Source: Desertivirga xinjiangensis (GTDB lineage Bacteria; Bacteroidota; Bacteroidia; Sphingobacteriales; Sphingobacteriaceae). From it: a stretch of 64,000 bases of DNA. The translations under genes and the position numbers were made by a program. Numbering within the stretch: the first letter of the stretch is position 1; the number at the start of each line of letters is the position of its first letter. Location: contig NZ_JAFMZP010000004.1 in assembly GCF_024436435.1 (NCBI RefSeq), forward strand, positions 434,001-498,000, in the 5' to 3' direction. Positions 34,698-44,294 of the stretch are shown piece after piece. Under the pieces are notes generated by a model. That model saw nothing but the letters and a program-made list of their open reading frames with translations, made no database searches and was not told where the DNA came from.

Positions 34698-37600
34698 TTA
34701 AGAGGAACTATTTGTGCTGGTTTCGACCTCTGCCTGCTTGCCGTATTCTTTCGGCGACACGCTGTACATCTCCTTGAAATATTTGTTGAAATGAGAATTG
34801 CTTGATATACCTACTTCGAACATTACCTCCGAAATCCTCATTGAACCACTTGACAGCAGCTGTGCGGCTCTTTTTATTCTAACCTCTCTAATAAACTCTG
34901 ATGCTGTCTTTCCTACGATAGCATGTAGCTTCCTGTGCAGATTCATCCGGCTCATTCCAATCCGGTCGCAAAGTTTTTCTACGCTGAAGTTCGGGTCAGA
35001 TAAGTTTTGCTCTACAATGTTCACGATCTTCTTCAAAAGCTCTTTATCTAATGATGGAACTTCCACTTCAGTTGGTTTGATGATTTCATCTTTATACATA
35101 CTCACCATTAACTGGTTCTGTGATTTCAGTATATTATTGATTTTCAGGGCAAGCATTGAATAGTCGTATGGCTTGGGAATGAAATCATCTGCTCCGGCTT
35201 CGAGCGCGGCTTTTATAGTCTCGGATGAATTTTTCACACTGTGCACAATTACCGGGATGTGACTTGTTTTTGCATGCGATTTCACCTTTCGGCATACATC
35301 TATTCCATCGGAGAAGGGCATCATCAGATCGGTAAGTATCAGATCTGGTTGATATTTTGAAGCAAAATCAAAGCCTGCGGCTCCGTCAGCTGCTTCGAGA
35401 AGGTGGAAGTGGAGGTGAAGGCATTCTTTGAGATACAACCTTTGATCTTCGTTATCTTCAATGATCAGTACTGTCTTTCTGGTAAGGTTAATTTCGGGAC
35501 TTTCAATAGCTTTCACATGCAGTCCTGCAGCCTCTCCCATTTGGTCATCCTGCTCTTTGGAGTGTTCCTGAATGGTTTCTGTACTGAAGCGTTGTTTCGA
35601 AACCGGAAAACTGACCAGGAATTCAGCTCCGCTCTCTGCTGACCTATTCAATCGCAGTGTTCCATGATGCATTTCGATCAGCCTCTTTGCCAGGGAGAGT
35701 CCTATGCCAGTACCCGAGTTAAAGTGATTATTGCTTTGGTAATAAAGCTCAAATATTTTTTCCTCTTCTTTCTGCTCTACTCCAATTCCTGTATCCTTAA
35801 CGCTGATAGTCGCCTCCTGATCTGTCATTTCTCCATTAACTGTAAGAGTCACAGAAATAGTCCCGCCATTGGGAGTATATTTAAAAGCATTGGAAATCAG
35901 GTTAAAAACTACCTTTTCAATTTTATCTTTGTCAAACCAGGCGTGCCATTCGCGCGGGCTTTGAAAATCGAACCGAATATTTTTTTGTGCCGCCATCCAG
36001 TCGAACGACTTTTTGACCTCTAACAGCGTGTATACCAGGTCATATTCGCGTATTACAAGTTTTTCAGAATCCGAGGTGATTTTTCTAAGATCGAGGATTT
36101 GGTTAATGAGATTATAGAGTTTGAGGGTATTCCGGTGAATGATTGCAACTCTTGTGTTGGTATATTGATCGAAGGATTCAGCTTTTCCCAGCAAATCTTT
36201 AAGTGGGCTGATAATAAGGTTGAGTGGGGTGCGGATCTCGTGGGTGATGTTGGTGAAAAAGTTAAGCTTGATTTCATTTAGTTCCGTCACTTTTTCCTTT
36301 TCCAATTTTTCCCTGTAAAGCTCGTTCTTCAAGCGATTCCGGCTTCTGAAATACCTGATCACCTGATATAAGGCCCATATAGCGAACAGGCAGTAAATAA
36401 GCTTGGCCCACCATGTAGCCCATGGAGCAGGACTGATCTCGATATCAAGTGTCCGGATGTGTTTTGAATAGACACCATCATTGTTGGAAGAGGAAATTAA
36501 AAATCTGTATTTTCCCGGGTCAAGATTGCCATAGGCTGCAATTCGTTCTGAAAAATCAGTTTCTATCCAGTTTTTATCATATCCCTCAAGCTTATATCTG
36601 AATTTATTGTTTTCAGGAGCTGCAAAGTGTAGCGAGGCAAATTCGATAACAAAATCGTTCTGTTTATATGAAAGATTAATCTTGTTGGTATAGTTAATAT
36701 CATTTTGCAGAATGACCGAACCATTATATTCTTCACCCGGCTTTATAGTGCGGTTGAATAGCCGGAAACCGGTAAAACCGGTTTGAGCGTGAAAAGCATT
36801 ACTTGTTATTTTTTCTGGCTTAAAGTAGTTCAGTCCGTTGATGCTGCCAAAATAAAAGACGCCCTTACCGTTATTAAATGCAGCTTCAGTTAAGGTGGAG
36901 CTCAGCAGCCCGTCTTCATAGGAAAACAGCTTCGCATGATAACTGCCATTGTTGAAACGGAAAAGGCCCTGGCTGCTGCTGAGCCAGAGGTTAGAGAACT
37001 TATCTTCCATTATAGCCATTATTTTTCTGTCTGCCAGAGGAGAAACATCAATTGTTTGAATGCTTTTTACCTGAGAACCTGCATCTAAGGAGAGTTTGTT
37101 TAACCCTGCGTCTGTTCCTACCCATAGAGAATTAAAACGATCGCGGTGGAGGCACCAGACATGGTTGCTGCTTAAGCTATTTACGTTGTTTGGCTTGGGC
37201 TTATAAACAGTGATGTTATAGTTACCTGAATTGTCGTAGCTGATGCGGTTCAAGCCTCCTCCGATAGTTCCTGCCCAAATTACAGGTGCGTAGGGATCCT
37301 GGTAAACTATGTATACTGAGTTTGATGACAAGCCGTGCCCGACTGTTATTTCTTTGAATTGATTTAGTTTGCGGTTATAAATGAGGATTCCGCCCCAGGT
37401 GCCGATCCAAAGATTATTAAACCTGTCCTCGCAGATTGAGCGGGCTATAAACGCATCTTTTACAGTGCTTATTTTGTAGGTACTGCCGGCAGGTAGTACT
37501 TTGTATAAGCCGTTCTCGGTACCAATCCATAATGTTTTGTCTCTGGTTTCGACCAGGGAGCAGATCGATTTCGAATTTAGAGCATTTTTATAAGGAAATA

Positions 37601-38798
37601 GTTGTTTTGTGCATTTATTATATCTGTATAGACCTTCATTGAAAGTGCCGACCCAAAGATCATCGCCGGTTTCAGCAATTGCAGAAATATATTTCCCTTC
37701 ATATCCAGGCAAGGCTGTCTTGTCAGACATCATTGGGTAGAAAGAAAAGAAGTTTTTAGGTGAAAGATCAGTGTAATTTATGCCTTTTTGATAAGTGCCC
37801 ACCCATAGTGTATTAGAGCGGTCAACAAATAAGGTGTTGATGGAATTGTCTACCAGGTTACAGAACTCTTTTTGTGTATGGTATTGCGTTAATCCTTTTA
37901 TACTTCCACTCGAATTTAATGCTATTCGATATAAGCCCGAGGTTTTGCTGCTGATCCATAGGTTGCCCTCACGATCTGCTTTTATTGCAGAAATCTGTAA
38001 GTCTACTCCTGAAAGATCCTGACGTGCGGTTATGATTCTGGGGTCTATAATGCTTAAAGCGTAAACTCCTTTTGCATGAGCCACCCAGACACTGTTGTGC
38101 TCATCAGTGAAGAGAGCTGTGATACGTAAATCACCCGGCTGGCCTATTTTTATGAATCGTTCGGGCCGGATCATTTTACCTGATCCCTTGCGGTACATAT
38201 AGAGCCCCCTGTCTGTTCCTATCCATGTATTCCCGGCCCTGTCTGTAGCCAGGCTTAAAATATTTGCTCCTTTGAAGGAAGCCGGGAAAGTAATTTCTGG
38301 TTTGCTTTTCCCCATAGAAGACTCCGTAATTATTGCCAACCCTTTGTCTGAGCCCGCCCATACATGGCCATCTGCATCAATGCTCAGCGTTTGAATGGTG
38401 TTACTTGGTAGTTGAGCACCTCCAATATCAACTGTTAGAATCTTACCATCGGCCGGGTTAAGGATGTTCACGCCCCCTCCGTCTGTTCCTATCAAAATTT
38501 GTCCTTTAGCACTTTCATAAAGGCAGAGAACCCTGTTGTCAGAGAGGCTGAATTTATTGTGCGATGTATGCCTGTAGATCGTGTTGGAAGACCCATCGAA
38601 GCGGTTTAACCCGTCATACGTCCCAATCCATATAAATCCCCTCGAATCCTGTATTATAGAAGTGACCGAGTTTTGCGACAGGCCATTGTTCACAGAAAGG
38701 TAGTTGAATGAATAGTTCTGAGCCAGATCGACATCACAAGCGCTTGCCCTGCCCAGTAGGGTAAGGACTAACAGTGGTATAAAAATGTATAAGTTCAT
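34698..38798 (-). CDS. Hybrid two-component system regulator (HTCS), complete, about 1366 aa
   Basis: Single-protein sensor and regulator that spans the inner membrane. A signal segment precedes fourteen or so two-component propeller repeats (DSRGFIWIGTYDGLNRFDG type) and a Y_Y_Y domain. One transmembrane helix follows (WWAKLIYCLFAIWALY), then the HisKA box (NITHEIRTPL), HATPase (NLISNAFKYT, DTGIGV), a receiver (LIIEDNEDQ; LILTDLMMPF with the phospho-Asp) and an AraC-type HTH with RMNLHRKLHAIVG. I start at 38796-38798 (MNLYIFIP), which gives a proper signal. The ATG at 38834 adds 12 residues. Its gene diverges from site C and it is cotranscribed with a GH110-like gene, so it is the best candidate to bind sites A to C. 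Confidence 0.93.
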   Translation of the reverse strand: MNLYIFIPLLVLTLLGRASACDVDLAQNYSFNYLSVNNGLSQNSVTSIIQDSRGFIWIGTYDGLNRFDGSSNTIYRHTSHNKFSLSDNRVLCLYESAKGQILIGTDGGGVNILNPADGKILTVDIGGAQLPSNTIQTLSIDADGHVWAGSDKGLAIITESSMGKSKPEITFPASFKGANILSLATDRAGNTWIGTDRGLYMYRKGSGKMIRPERFIKIGQPGDLRITALFTDEHNSVWVAHAKGVYALSIIDPRIITARQDLSGVDLQISAIKADREGNLWISSKTSGLYRIALNSSGSIKGLTQYHTQKEFCNLVDNSINTLFVDRSNTLWVGTYQKGINYTDLSPKNFFSFYPMMSDKTALPGYEGKYISAIAETGDDLWVGTFNEGLYRYNKCTKQLFPYKNALNSKSICSLVETRDKTLWIGTENGLYKVLPAGSTYKISTVKDAFIARSICEDRFNNLWIGTWGGILIYNRKLNQFKEITVGHGLSSNSVYIVYQDPYAPVIWAGTIGGGLNRISYDNSGNYNITVYKPKPNNVNSLSSNHVWCLHRDRFNSLWVGTDAGLNKLSLDAGSQVKSIQTIDVSPLADRKIMAIMEDKFSNLWLSSSQGLFRFNNGSYHAKLFSYEDGLLSSTLTEAAFNNGKGVFYFGSINGLNYFKPEKITSNAFHAQTGFTGFRLFNRTIKPGEEYNGSVILQNDINYTNKINLSYKQNDFVIEFASLHFAAPENNKFRYKLEGYDKNWIETDFSERIAAYGNLDPGKYRFLISSSNNDGVYSKHIRTLDIEISPAPWATWWAKLIYCLFAIWALYQVIRYFRSRNRLKNELYREKLEKEKVTELNEIKLNFFTNITHEIRTPLNLIISPLKDLLGKAESFDQYTNTRVAIIHRNTLKLYNLINQILDLRKITSDSEKLVIREYDLVYTLLEVKKSFDWMAAQKNIRFDFQSPREWHAWFDKDKIEKVVFNLISNAFKYTPNGGTISVTLTVNGEMTDQEATISVKDTGIGVEQKEEEKIFELYYQSNNHFNSGTGIGLSLAKRLIEMHHGTLRLNRSAESGAEFLVSFPVSKQRFSTETIQEHSKEQDDQMGEAAGLHVKAIESPEINLTRKTVLIIEDNEDQRLYLKECLHLHFHLLEAADGAAGFDFASKYQPDLILTDLMMPFSDGIDVCRKVKSHAKTSHIPVIVHSVKNSSETIKAALEAGADDFIPKPYDYSMLALKINNILKSQNQLMVSMYKDEIIKPTEVEVPSLDKELLKKIVNIVEQNLSDPNFSVEKLCDRIGMSRMNLHRKLHAIVGKTASEFIREVRIKRAAQLLSSGSMRISEVMFEVGISSNSHFNKYFKEMYSVSPKEYGKQAEVETSTNSSS

Positions 38799-38867
38799 AT
38801 GGGTTAGTACTGGGGAATACACAATTGTAGTCATTTGAAACCTATTTGTAAAGGCGAAAAAAGGTGA

Positions 38868-38933
38868 TGTTACATCCGGGAAAGTTTTTGTTACAGGAGT
38901 AAACTTCGAAATGAAATTATCAATTTAACATTG
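38868..38933 (+). promoter_or_regulatory. Putative HTCS operator and promoter, site C (before GH2 operon)
   Basis: TGTTAC at 38868 and TGTTAC at 38889 are 21 bases apart, as are the outer repeats of sites A and B; the middle repeat has decayed. TAACATTG (38926-38933) starts 32 bases after the last repeat ends, identical to A and B. Leader length to the GH2 start is 177 bases. Confidence 0.7.
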
Positions 38934-39110
38934 CATTGCAGTAGCGACACTGCAGAATTCAGCATTTCGGGCATTAACAGACAGCGATAAACTGGTACCT
39001 AAGATGCCCGGAGGAAATACTGGTCGCAAACGATTATTAACCAATTAAAATACAAATCACTAAAGACAGGCCGTCATGGTATTGTCTGATCGGTAAATTA
39101 AATAGATCCA

Positions 39111-41774
39111 ATGAAACAAACACACAATTCGTTTAAGTGGGCAAAGTTCCTTGCCCTGCTGATTTTTATGTCGAACAATTGCCTGGTTTTGGGGCAGGCA
39201 ATGAAACGTACTCCCTTATTTTCCACTGCTGGTTTCTTCCCAATAAAGGACAGCCCGAGAAAGGTGTCTAATTTCAACCCTGGCTGGAGGTTTTATAAGG
39301 GCAGTCTTACAGATGCCTTTAAAGAAGGTTTTGACGATTCTTCCTGGCAAATTGTAGGCCTTCCTCACGGGCTTGAGATCCTGGGAGAAAATGCCAGCGG
39401 AATGCGTAATTACCAGGGACCGGCCTGGTATCGTAAAAAGTTCAAGGCACCAGCGAATCGTCAGGGGAAGAGCTTTGTGTATTTTGAAGGGGTGATGGGG
39501 AAGTCGACTGTATGGCTTAACGGAAAAAAGGTTGCCGAGCACTTTGGTGGTTACCTTCCTTTCACCATTGCCATAGACAATAGCAGTTTGCACGGTGACA
39601 GGGAAAACGTTATTGCCGTTCTCGCCGACAATTCAGATGACCCTACCTATCCTCCAGGAAAACCGCAAGACAATCTTGATTTTACGTACCTGGGAGGGGT
39701 GTACAGGGATGTATATTTTATAGAAACGGCTCCGGTTCATATAACATTCCCTGAATTGAGTTCTACTGTTGCAGGCGGTGGAGTATTTGTAGCTGTTAAG
39801 GATGTAAATGGCAAGAACGCCAGTCTCGAGATCCGCACAGAGATAAAGAACAGTAGTAACACTGCAAAGAACTTGACGGTGAGAACGGTTTTAGAAACTG
39901 CTGAAGGTAAAGAAGTAATGAAAAAACAGAGTGCCCTAAAGATAGGTGGCGGCGCTTCTTCTCAGGTAACTCAGGAAATGGAGCCCAAAAACGTTCATTT
40001 ATGGCATCCTGACGATCCGTACTTGCATTTTGTAAAGACAGAAGTGCTTGAGAACGGCAAAGTTGTGGATAGCTATCGTACCCGCTTTGGAATCCGTTTA
40101 TTCGAAATGAGAGGAGATCAGGGCTTTTTTGTAAATAAGAAATACATTGGGCACAAACTTTCCGGAGTAAACAGGCATCAGGATTATGCTTACGTAGGAA
40201 ATGCCCTGCCGAATACGGGTCAATGGCGCGATGCAAAATTACTGAGAGAAGGAGGCTCCACCATCGTAAGGGCAGCACATTATCCATTAGACCCTGCGTT
40301 CATGGACGGATGTGATGAACTTGGTCTGCTGGTTACTTCGGCAAATCCAGGCTGGCAGTTTTATAATGATAAGGATCCTATTTTCCCTAAACGACTGGCG
40401 GAAGACACTCATGCCCTGGTTAGGAGAGATCGTAACCGCCCTGCTGTTGTCTTGTGGGAAACTGCGATAAATGAAACGCCATGGCAGCCTGCTTCTGTGA
40501 TGAAAAACCTCCATGATATTGTGCATGCTGAATTTCCGTTCCCTGGAGCTTTTACGGCAGCCGATGTAGATGAAGCCAAGAAAGCAGGCTTCGACTTTTA
40601 CTATCACGGTGGAATGGAAGAGGAAAAATGCTCCTTTACGAGAGAGTATGGAGATGGCGGAGAAGTAGACAACTTTTATTCTCAGAATGCCATTACCCGG
40701 GTGAAACGTGAATGGGGCGAGTTTGCGATGTTAAACCAGGCAATGGTGAGGGCGAAGGGTCTACAGGGAATTTATCCGACTCCTCCGAAGCGTATAGGAG
40801 CGGCTCTCTGGTGCGGTATAGATCATCAGCGCGGGTATCATCCAAGCCCGTTCTGGGGAGGGCTGCTGGATGTATACCGTATGCCCCGCTATTCCTATTA
40901 TTTATTCAAAAGCCAGTACGATGCAGATTTCAAACTGCCAGGAATAGAAACCGGACCAATGGTGTACATTGCTCACGAGCTTAGTCAGGCATCTGATAAA
41001 GATGTGATTATCTTCAGTAACTGCGATGAAATACGCCTTACCTGGTTGGGTAAAGTGATCGGTACCGCAAAGCCGGACCCGTCGTTAAAAAGTGTGCCCC
41101 ATGCGCCCTTCATCTTTAAAAACGTGTTCAATTTCCATGAGATCTCTTCCAAATGGAGGAACAGAACGCAGGACATTGAAATGATTGCAGAAGGTTTGAT
41201 CGGAGGTAAGGTGGTGACCAGGCAGGTAAAAAGGTATGCAGAGCGGACTACTGCTGTACGCCTGGAAATAGATAGCGCGGGGATTGGTCTTTTTGCAGAT
41301 GGGGGCGACTTTGTGCCTGTAAGAGCATCGATTGTAGACAATAAGGGCGTTGTGAAAGTGCTTGAGCCAGAGTTTATTCACTTTGAAGTAGAAGGCGAAG
41401 GTGAGATAATAGGAGGAGAGTTTAACCAGGCTAACCCTATGAAAACACAGTTCGGTACATCTACGGTGTTTATCAGGGCAACTACCAAGCCAGGTCAGAT
41501 TAAGGTAAAAGCCTATGCTGAGGGATTAAAATCGGATGTCATAACTTTTAATTCTCGCCCATCACAGTTACCACTTTACTATAGTGAAAAAGCTGTAGCA
41601 ATAGCACAGAACAATTCCTCTGGAAATAAGGCTGGCGGATCTGGCAAAACCTCTGGTCTTTCCGCTGAAAATTCTACCGTATCAGAACTGCAGGAGAAAA
41701 TTAAACGCTTGCAACTCGAGATTACGAGCAGAGATCAGGACATTATGGAGCTTCGAAGCAAGGTACAGAAGTAA
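39111..41774 (+). CDS. GH2-family glycoside hydrolase with C-terminal coiled coil (887 aa)
   Basis: Exported GH2 enzyme, signal about residues 1-28. The sugar-binding domain (WRFYKGSLTDAFKEGF, NGKKVAEHFGG), Ig-like domain and barrel are in GH2 order. The acid/base is Glu455 in ETAINETPW and the probable nucleophile Glu512 in FTREYGDG; both motifs deviate from the classic beta-galactosidase form, so substrate may differ. A Gly/Ser-rich linker (around 830-850) leads to a heptad-like tail (VSELQEKIKRLQLEITSRD, about 852-887), unusual for GH2 and suggesting oligomerisation. It heads the run to 51377, with site C upstream. Confidence 0.88.
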   Translation: MKQTHNSFKWAKFLALLIFMSNNCLVLGQAMKRTPLFSTAGFFPIKDSPRKVSNFNPGWRFYKGSLTDAFKEGFDDSSWQIVGLPHGLEILGENASGMRNYQGPAWYRKKFKAPANRQGKSFVYFEGVMGKSTVWLNGKKVAEHFGGYLPFTIAIDNSSLHGDRENVIAVLADNSDDPTYPPGKPQDNLDFTYLGGVYRDVYFIETAPVHITFPELSSTVAGGGVFVAVKDVNGKNASLEIRTEIKNSSNTAKNLTVRTVLETAEGKEVMKKQSALKIGGGASSQVTQEMEPKNVHLWHPDDPYLHFVKTEVLENGKVVDSYRTRFGIRLFEMRGDQGFFVNKKYIGHKLSGVNRHQDYAYVGNALPNTGQWRDAKLLREGGSTIVRAAHYPLDPAFMDGCDELGLLVTSANPGWQFYNDKDPIFPKRLAEDTHALVRRDRNRPAVVLWETAINETPWQPASVMKNLHDIVHAEFPFPGAFTAADVDEAKKAGFDFYYHGGMEEEKCSFTREYGDGGEVDNFYSQNAITRVKREWGEFAMLNQAMVRAKGLQGIYPTPPKRIGAALWCGIDHQRGYHPSPFWGGLLDVYRMPRYSYYLFKSQYDADFKLPGIETGPMVYIAHELSQASDKDVIIFSNCDEIRLTWLGKVIGTAKPDPSLKSVPHAPFIFKNVFNFHEISSKWRNRTQDIEMIAEGLIGGKVVTRQVKRYAERTTAVRLEIDSAGIGLFADGGDFVPVRASIVDNKGVVKVLEPEFIHFEVEGEGEIIGGEFNQANPMKTQFGTSTVFIRATTKPGQIKVKAYAEGLKSDVITFNSRPSQLPLYYSEKAVAIAQNNSSGNKAGGSGKTSGLSAENSTVSELQEKIKRLQLEITSRDQDIMELRSKVQK

Positions 41775-41803
41775 GTTAATGTCAAACCTAGTAGAAAAAA
41801 CAC

Positions 41804-44263
41804 ATGAATAGACTTAGGGTACTCGGTTACGTTCTACTTTTCTGCTCTTGCAGCTCAAGCAGAACTAGCAGAATAAAGCAGATGCCGCAATATAGCGGCA
41901 TCTACCCTCACCTTGCCTATTACAATAATGAAGGTGAATGCGGAACAGGAGCGGTTGTTCCCTGGGCTGGAAGTTTGTGGGTAGTGTCGTATGCTCCTCA
42001 CAGTTATTTGGGATCCTCGGATAAACTCTACCAGATAACGCCAGATCTGAAGCAGATCATTCGTCAGGAAAGTATAGGGGGAACCCCGGCTAACAGAATG
42101 ATCCATCCGGAAAGTCAGCAACTTTTTATAGGACCATATGCCATCGATAAAAATGCAAATATTAGGTCGCTGTCATATAATGCTGTCCCTGGCAGATATA
42201 CCGGAATTACGAGGCACCTCAGTGATCCATTGTCCAAAGCCTACCTGGGCACTATGGAAGAGGGAATCTATGAACTGGATGTAAAGACGCTGGGTACAAA
42301 GACCCTGTTTCCAGACGAAAACAAATTCAGAGATCAGCAGAAGGCGTACGAAAGCATATTGCCAGGTACCCATGGCAAAGGTCTGTACTCGGGCCAGGGA
42401 GTTTTGATCTATTCGAACAATGGTGAATATGGAGATGATGCCAGGGAAAAATTTGATGTACCCTCGGGTGTACTTGCCGAATGGAATGGCAAAGACTGGA
42501 AAATCGTGAGGCGAAATCAGTTTGCAGAAATAACAGGTCCAGGTGGTATTGAAGGAAACAAAAATCCGGATACTGATCCTGTCTGGGCTACCGGGTGGGA
42601 TCACAAATCTGTTTTACTGGGTGTGAGAGATAATAATCAATGGGCGTTTTTCCGATTACCTAAAGCAAGCCACAGCTATGATGGGGCACACGGATGGAAT
42701 ACCGAATGGCCTCGGATCAGAAATGTTGGAACCGCAAACAAACCTCATTACGTCATGACTATGCACGGACTTTTCTGGCATTTTCCGGGAGCTTTCTCTT
42801 CGCGGAATTCTGCGGGAATACGGCCAGGATCGGCGTATCTGAAGGTGTTCGGCGATTTTGCACGCTGGAACCAACAACTTGTTTTTGGAGCTGACGATGC
42901 AGCAAAGAAAGAGTTTTTAAACAGCCGCAAAGCAAAAGGAGAGATGCCGGGTCCCGGCCAGTCCAATTCAAATTTGTGGTTTACTTCGTTGAAGAGCTTG
43001 GACGAATTAGGGCCAAATACAGTAAATGGAGCGGTATGGTTGTCAGAACAGGTAGATGCCGGTCAGGCATCGGATGCTTATTTATTTGCCGGCTGGAAAC
43101 ACAGGGCAGCCTGGCTTTTAAACGAGGGCCCAAAAACGGTAACATTCACCTTCCAGGTAGATCGTAACGGTAAGGGCGACTGGCAGGAGCTGAAAAAAGA
43201 GCAGGTTGATCCAGGCAAGTCAATTAATATCAGCTTTGGTTCTTCAGAAAAAGGCGAATGGATCCGGGCAATTTCCAATGTATCAACAAAGGCAACGCTC
43301 CATTTTTCCTATACAGACGACAGTCGCTTTGCTGATGAGTCCGGTTCAATATTCAAAGGGACTAACCGTATAAAGGAAGAAAATTACCATGGAGGTTTGT
43401 TATACTCTCTTGGGGATAACAGAAGAGCTTTAGGAATACTGGCAGGTAATATATCAGATGGAAAGTTTTTTGAAACTGGTTACTACGAGCTAAGTGCGGA
43501 TATGAAGCTTGAAAAAAAGCAAGATGCGCAAACTACATCTTTTATTCGTGAACGGCTTGCGATAAACCGATCTCCCGGAATAAGCATTGAGGAATCTTCT
43601 GTTTTAGTTATCGATAATAAGAATAGAAGATGGAGGCTCCCCCTGGGTGACAGCTCTTTTAATGCGCTTTACTCCAATAGCCTGGCAAGAGTTTGCCGGG
43701 AAGTTGTTACAGAGCGGGATCTGTTAAATATCCATGGTACATTTTATGAACTACCTGCAGAAAACGCCGACGGATTTGCGAAGATACGTCCGGTAAGCTC
43801 TCATCAGTTTACAATCCATGATTACGTTTCTTACCGGGGTTTACTGGTAATGAGTGGAATTTCTGCAAGTACAAAAGGAAATGAAAATATTATAGAATCT
43901 GCAGACGGGGAAGCAAAAGTATGGGCAGGAACAATAGATGACCTTTGGAAAATGGGCAAGCCGGTTGGAAGGGGAGGGCCGTGGATGGAAACCTCAGTTG
44001 AGCAGAATATTCCTTCTGACCCTTATCTTATCGGTTTTTACGATAGGAAAAGCCTTGAATTATCTCACGATTTGACCGAACCGGTTACTATTTCAATAGA
44101 GGTTGAACCTGTAGGACATGGTCCCTGGATGTTGTATAAAAAAATAGAAGTGAAGCCAGGCGAAACAAATACATACACTTTTCCAGATTCTTTTCAATCC
44201 AGATGGATACGCTTTTCATCTGATAAAAATTGTAAAGCCACTGCCTGGCTTAAGTATCAATAA
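41804..44263 (+). CDS. Large lipoprotein of unknown family, copy 2 (819 aa)
   Basis: Paralogue of the protein at 942-3401, of identical length, with long blocks of identical residues (for example PQYSGIYPHLAYYNNEGECG and MIHPES). The signal ends in a lipobox Cys (LLFCSCSSS). The N-terminal signal segment and residues around 515-530 diverge most. The two copies are on opposite strands, 38 kb apart, which fits an ancient duplication followed by selection to keep both. This one is framed by GH2 (29 bases before) and a GH110-like gene (31 bases after). It could be an uncharacterised glycan-binding protein or enzyme for the same polymer. Confidence 0.85.
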   Translation: MNRLRVLGYVLLFCSCSSSRTSRIKQMPQYSGIYPHLAYYNNEGECGTGAVVPWAGSLWVVSYAPHSYLGSSDKLYQITPDLKQIIRQESIGGTPANRMIHPESQQLFIGPYAIDKNANIRSLSYNAVPGRYTGITRHLSDPLSKAYLGTMEEGIYELDVKTLGTKTLFPDENKFRDQQKAYESILPGTHGKGLYSGQGVLIYSNNGEYGDDAREKFDVPSGVLAEWNGKDWKIVRRNQFAEITGPGGIEGNKNPDTDPVWATGWDHKSVLLGVRDNNQWAFFRLPKASHSYDGAHGWNTEWPRIRNVGTANKPHYVMTMHGLFWHFPGAFSSRNSAGIRPGSAYLKVFGDFARWNQQLVFGADDAAKKEFLNSRKAKGEMPGPGQSNSNLWFTSLKSLDELGPNTVNGAVWLSEQVDAGQASDAYLFAGWKHRAAWLLNEGPKTVTFTFQVDRNGKGDWQELKKEQVDPGKSINISFGSSEKGEWIRAISNVSTKATLHFSYTDDSRFADESGSIFKGTNRIKEENYHGGLLYSLGDNRRALGILAGNISDGKFFETGYYELSADMKLEKKQDAQTTSFIRERLAINRSPGISIEESSVLVIDNKNRRWRLPLGDSSFNALYSNSLARVCREVVTERDLLNIHGTFYELPAENADGFAKIRPVSSHQFTIHDYVSYRGLLVMSGISASTKGNENIIESADGEAKVWAGTIDDLWKMGKPVGRGGPWMETSVEQNIPSDPYLIGFYDRKSLELSHDLTEPVTISIEVEPVGHGPWMLYKKIEVKPGETNTYTFPDSFQSRWIRFSSDKNCKATAWLKYQ

Positions 44264-44294
44264 AAAATAATTATTCAACACTAGAAAACGATTT

